The notes beneath the pieces were generated by a model. The model did no database searches. It was given only the letters and a program-made list of their open reading frames with translations, and was not told the DNA's origin. Position numbers and translations under genes: made by a program. Shown piece by piece: positions 61,532-64,000 of a DNA stretch of 64,000 nucleotides (its first letter is position 1; every line of letters starts with the position of its first letter). The stretch comes from Acidobacteriota bacterium (GTDB lineage: Bacteria > Acidobacteriota > Thermoanaerobaculia > Thermoanaerobaculales > Sulfomarinibacteraceae): assembly GCA_022340665.1 (NCBI GenBank), contig JAJDNM010000062.1, positions 1-64,000 of the forward strand, written 5' to 3'.

Positions 61532-62479
61532 TCAGACGAAAAGGCTCGAGACCGATGCCCCCTCGTGAATTCGACGGATCGCCTCTCCGAGAAGCACTGC
61601 CAGGGACAGCTGCTCCACCTTTTGGCTCATCCTCGCCTTCTCGTTGAGGGCAATAGTATCGGTCACCACAACCTTTTCGATTGCAGATGCATTCAACCGG
61701 TCGATTGCCGGGCCTGAAAACACCGGGTGGACTCCGGTGGCATAAACTGACCGTGCGCCACGTTCGATCAACGCCTCGGCGGAGTGCACCAGGGTCCCTG
61801 CGGTGTCGATGATGTCGTCGACGATCACACAATCGCATCCTTCGACGTTCCCGATGACATTCATGATCTCGGCCCGGTTGGCCTCCGGTCGGCGCTTATC
61901 CATGATTGCGAGATCGACCTTCAATCGCTTGGCGAAGGCACGAGCCCTTTCGACACCGCCCGCGTCGGGCGACACCAACATCGGTTTGTCGAGCGCCTTG
62001 CGGCGAATCGCCTCGATCAGAACCGGCGCCGCGTAGAGGTGATCGACGGGTATATCGAAGAAGCCCTGGATCTGAGCCGCATGAAGATCGATCGTCAACA
62101 CCCGGTCTGCACCAGCGGTAGTGATCAGGTTCGCGATCAGCTTCGCAGTGATGGGGACCCGCGGCGCATCCTTCCGATCCTGACGGGCGTATCCCATGTA
62201 GGGTATGACGACGCAGACCCGCGCCGGCGATGCGCGACGAAATGCGTCGAGCATGATCAACAGTTCCATCAGGTTTTCGTTTGGCGGGGGACCGGTCGGC
62301 TGGACAATGAAGACATCCGCGCCGCGGGCATTCTCCTCGATCTGGCAGTACAACTCCCCATCCGAGAAGTTCCCGAGGCGAATCCTTCCTATCTCGATCT
62401 GTAGATATCCACAAATCGACTCGGTCAGCGCCGGGTTTGCGCGACCGGAGAAAACGAGCAGCGGTGTTTCCCCAAGCAT
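61532..62479 (-). CDS. prs: Ribose-phosphate pyrophosphokinase
   Basis: 315 aa class I PRPP synthetase. NFSDGELYCQIEENARG, the ATP site YARQDRKDAPRVPITAKL, catalytic/metal DLHAAQIQGFFDIPVDH, and the PRPP-binding VIVDDIIDTAGTL are all intact. Supplies PRPP for nucleotides, His and Trp. It lies directly after tRNA-Gln and before rplY on the same strand, an order also known in delta-type proteobacteria. Confidence 0.97.
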   Translation of the reverse strand: MLGETPLLVFSGRANPALTESICGYLQIEIGRIRLGNFSDGELYCQIEENARGADVFIVQPTGPPPNENLMELLIMLDAFRRASPARVCVVIPYMGYARQDRKDAPRVPITAKLIANLITTAGADRVLTIDLHAAQIQGFFDIPVDHLYAAPVLIEAIRRKALDKPMLVSPDAGGVERARAFAKRLKVDLAIMDKRRPEANRAEIMNVIGNVEGCDCVIVDDIIDTAGTLVHSAEALIERGARSVYATGVHPVFSGPAIDRLNASAIEKVVVTDTIALNEKARMSQKVEQLSLAVLLGEAIRRIHEGASVSSLFV

Positions 62480-62515
62480 GTGCCGTTCGACTCCCTCGAT
62501 CTCTTCCCCATCATG

Positions 62516-62590
62516 TGGCTGGGGCGGCAGGATTCGAACCTGCGAATGCCGGATCCAAAGACCGGTGGCTTACCACTTGCCGACGCCCCA
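62516..62590 (-). tRNA. tRNA-Gln (anticodon TTG)
   Basis: Minus strand, 75 nt including encoded CCA (62516-62518 complement). Acceptor TGGGGCG pairs with CGCCCCA; discriminator G. Anticodon stem CCGGT/TCCGG-type with loop CTTTGGA gives anticodon TTG; T arm GCAGGTTCGAATCCTGC. No variable-arm or intron anomalies. Between spoVG and prs. Confidence 0.97.
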
Positions 62591-62634
62591 AGCGCCGCAG
62601 AGTATACAGGATTTAGCCCTGCTCCTTGTCGGCC

Positions 62635-63033
62635 TTACTCTTTGTCGGCGTTGGCCGCCGGCGCATCGCTCGTCCAGAACTCCTCGTTGAACAGTCTCGC
62701 CGAAAGGCGATCGAGGGCCGATATCTTGGCATCCTTGCCGTCCGACCCCTTCTGGTCTCTGTCACCGACCACCCGGCTCCGACGAGCCGTCTCGTACTCT
62801 TCGAGAACCCGCTTCTCGATGTGCTCACGGATTTCGCTGTTCAACGGATGGGCGATGTCACGCATCTGCCCATTCCGCGTCTTTCTCGCCGGCATCGTCA
62901 CGAAGACCTGTCCTTCACGCCCTTCAATGACCCGTAGATCGTTGACGATGAAGCTGTCGTCGAACACAACGCTGGCAAACGCGCGGACTTTCCCGCCCTT
63001 TGCCGGGCTGACGCGCACCTCGGTCACCTTCAT
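62635..63033 (-). CDS. spoVG: SpoVG-family RNA/DNA-binding regulator
   Basis: 132 aa from the ATG at 63033 (RBS GAGGAG). Starts MKVTEVRVSP, then DDSFIVNDLRVIEGREGQVFV and MPARKTRNGQMRDIAHPLN, the family signature. The C-terminal 40 residues are longer than in Bacillus and charged. SpoVG proteins bind nucleic acids and tune expression post-transcriptionally. Its start overlaps the ispE stop by 4 nt. Confidence 0.95.
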   Translation of the reverse strand: MKVTEVRVSPAKGGKVRAFASVVFDDSFIVNDLRVIEGREGQVFVTMPARKTRNGQMRDIAHPLNSEIREHIEKRVLEEYETARRSRVVGDRDQKGSDGKDAKISALDRLSARLFNEEFWTSDAPAANADKE

Positions 63034-63956
63034 ACAAACTCCTCTCGCTCTCCTTCGGTCTTTTCCGCCACCTGGCGTGCCCGCGTGCGACGTGTAGTCG
63101 CTGCCACGCGAACCTTCCAATGTTCATCAATTCCGCTGGCCGCGCGCCGTGCTGTCGTGACATCGGGGTAAACGGCACACGCGGAAGCGCCAGATCCTGT
63201 CATCCCGGCATGCAGCGGCGAGGTGGTTCGCAGAGCGGTCACTGCTCGCCCCACATCCGGCCATTTTTCAAACACTGCCGGTTCGAGATCGTTTTCGAGA
63301 TCGTGCCATGGCAGCGCCGCGACGGCATTCCCTTTCGATACCGCCACGAAGGTATCCACCGTATCTTTCGACCTCGTCGAGGTCAACCTGGAAAGGGCCG
63401 AATAACACCTGTAAGCGTCGGCTGTCGACACCTCGAACCGCGGGCTGCACAGGACGACTCCGAATTCCTGAAGATCCGGCAACGGCTGGACGAGTTCCCC
63501 ACGCCCAGTCGCCAACGCCAAACCACCAGTGAGAAAGAAGGGGACGTCCGAGCCGAGCCCTGCTGCAAGCCGCTCGAGTTCATCCTTTTCGAGCTGGAGA
63601 TTCCAGAGCTCATCGAGAAGAAGGAGCGTCGCCGCGGCATCCGACGAACCACCGCCGAGGCCAGCACCAACAGGAATGTCTTTCACCAGCGTCAGCCTCG
63701 CCCCCTCGACGACCCCCGAGAGCATGCGAAGGGCATTTGCCGCCCGAATCACGAGGTTTTCGCGACCCGATGGCACGACTCCTCGCGGCTGCACCTCGAG
63801 ACGCAGGTCTCCGACAGGAGAAGGCTCCGCCCGCACCTCGTCCGTGAGGTCGATCGTCTGCTGCAGAATCCTGACCTCGTGGTACCCGTCTTTTCGCCTG
63901 CCCAAAACCCTCAAATCCAGGCTGATCTTCGCCTGGGCAGGCAATGACAAGATCAT
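63030..63956 (-). CDS. ispE: 4-diphosphocytidyl-2-C-methyl-D-erythritol kinase
   Basis: 308 aa GHMP kinase of the MEP isoprenoid pathway. Starts LPAQAKISLDLRVLGRRKDGYHEV with the catalytic Lys; ATP loop PVGAGLGGGSSDAAATLL; C-terminal GMTGSGASACAVY. Overlaps spoVG (ATGA). The 44 nt to the window edge hold no further gene. Confidence 0.95.
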   Translation of the reverse strand: MILSLPAQAKISLDLRVLGRRKDGYHEVRILQQTIDLTDEVRAEPSPVGDLRLEVQPRGVVPSGRENLVIRAANALRMLSGVVEGARLTLVKDIPVGAGLGGGSSDAAATLLLLDELWNLQLEKDELERLAAGLGSDVPFFLTGGLALATGRGELVQPLPDLQEFGVVLCSPRFEVSTADAYRCYSALSRLTSTRSKDTVDTFVAVSKGNAVAALPWHDLENDLEPAVFEKWPDVGRAVTALRTTSPLHAGMTGSGASACAVYPDVTTARRAASGIDEHWKVRVAATTRRTRARQVAEKTEGEREEFV

Positions 63957-64000
63957 CGGTCGGTTTCGACCACACAGCGCGGGAGCGTGGGAAGAGTCGG

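Overview
The window is a 64 kb piece of a GC-rich chromosome from a Gram-negative bacterium. Envelope features (two RND pumps, a TonB-dependent receptor, a KdsC-type Kdo-8-P phosphatase, a CpxPRA-like set) show an outer membrane. A spoVG gene, a DUF5916 barrel protein, a Ser/Thr kinase-PATAN fusion and the order ispE-spoVG-tRNA-Gln-prs-rplY-pth resemble Acidobacteriota (Thermoanaerobaculia-like) and some former Deltaproteobacteria. This placement is an inference from gene content only. No phage, plasmid, transposase or CRISPR array is seen.

Layout. 0.2-5.6 kb: minus-strand operon Rrf2 regulator - macro-domain protein - DsrM/NarI-like membrane cytochrome - HdrD/DsrK-like iron-sulfur protein fused to a receiver domain - double-PAS histidine kinase - single-domain response regulator, with another single-domain receiver gene divergent from it. 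6-9 kb: 3-methyladenine glycosylase, sugar epimerase, ferritin-like protein, Mth938-like protein, Usp. 9-16 kb: Ser/Thr kinase, membrane glycosyltransferase, PflA-like radical SAM, aspartate ammonia-lyase. 16-22.5 kb: polA, a cobalamin riboswitch driving a BtuB-like receptor, and a secreted Cys-repeat protein. 22.5-34 kb: plsC, metG, kdsC-thyA-folA, a phytase-like/EEP exoprotein, a TerB-like protein, leuS. 34-45 kb: CpxA/CpxR/CpxP-like stress system and RND-MFP-RND efflux genes. 45-51 kb: argR-argG-argH and a DUF5916 protein. 51-60 kb: hydroxyacyl-CoA dehydrogenase, Sua5-type protein, a small polysaccharide group (glycosyltransferase, DegT aminotransferase, UDP-glucose dehydrogenase), S4 protein, amidohydrolase, tandem Usp. 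60-64 kb: pth, rplY, prs, tRNA-Gln, spoVG, ispE.

Two things stand out. The first is the redox operon at 0.2-5.6 kb, where an electron-transfer iron-sulfur subunit carries its own phospho-acceptor domain and sits beside a kinase whose two PAS domains each carry the same four-cysteine pattern. It reads as one redox-signalling system. The second is a set of about twenty intergenic elements built from degenerate words of about 7 nt, arranged as two mutually complementary arms. They fill every convergent gap longer than 20 bp, often supply the stop codons of the adjoining genes, and in one dialect (GGATGCT) occupy three divergent promoter regions with a shared core.
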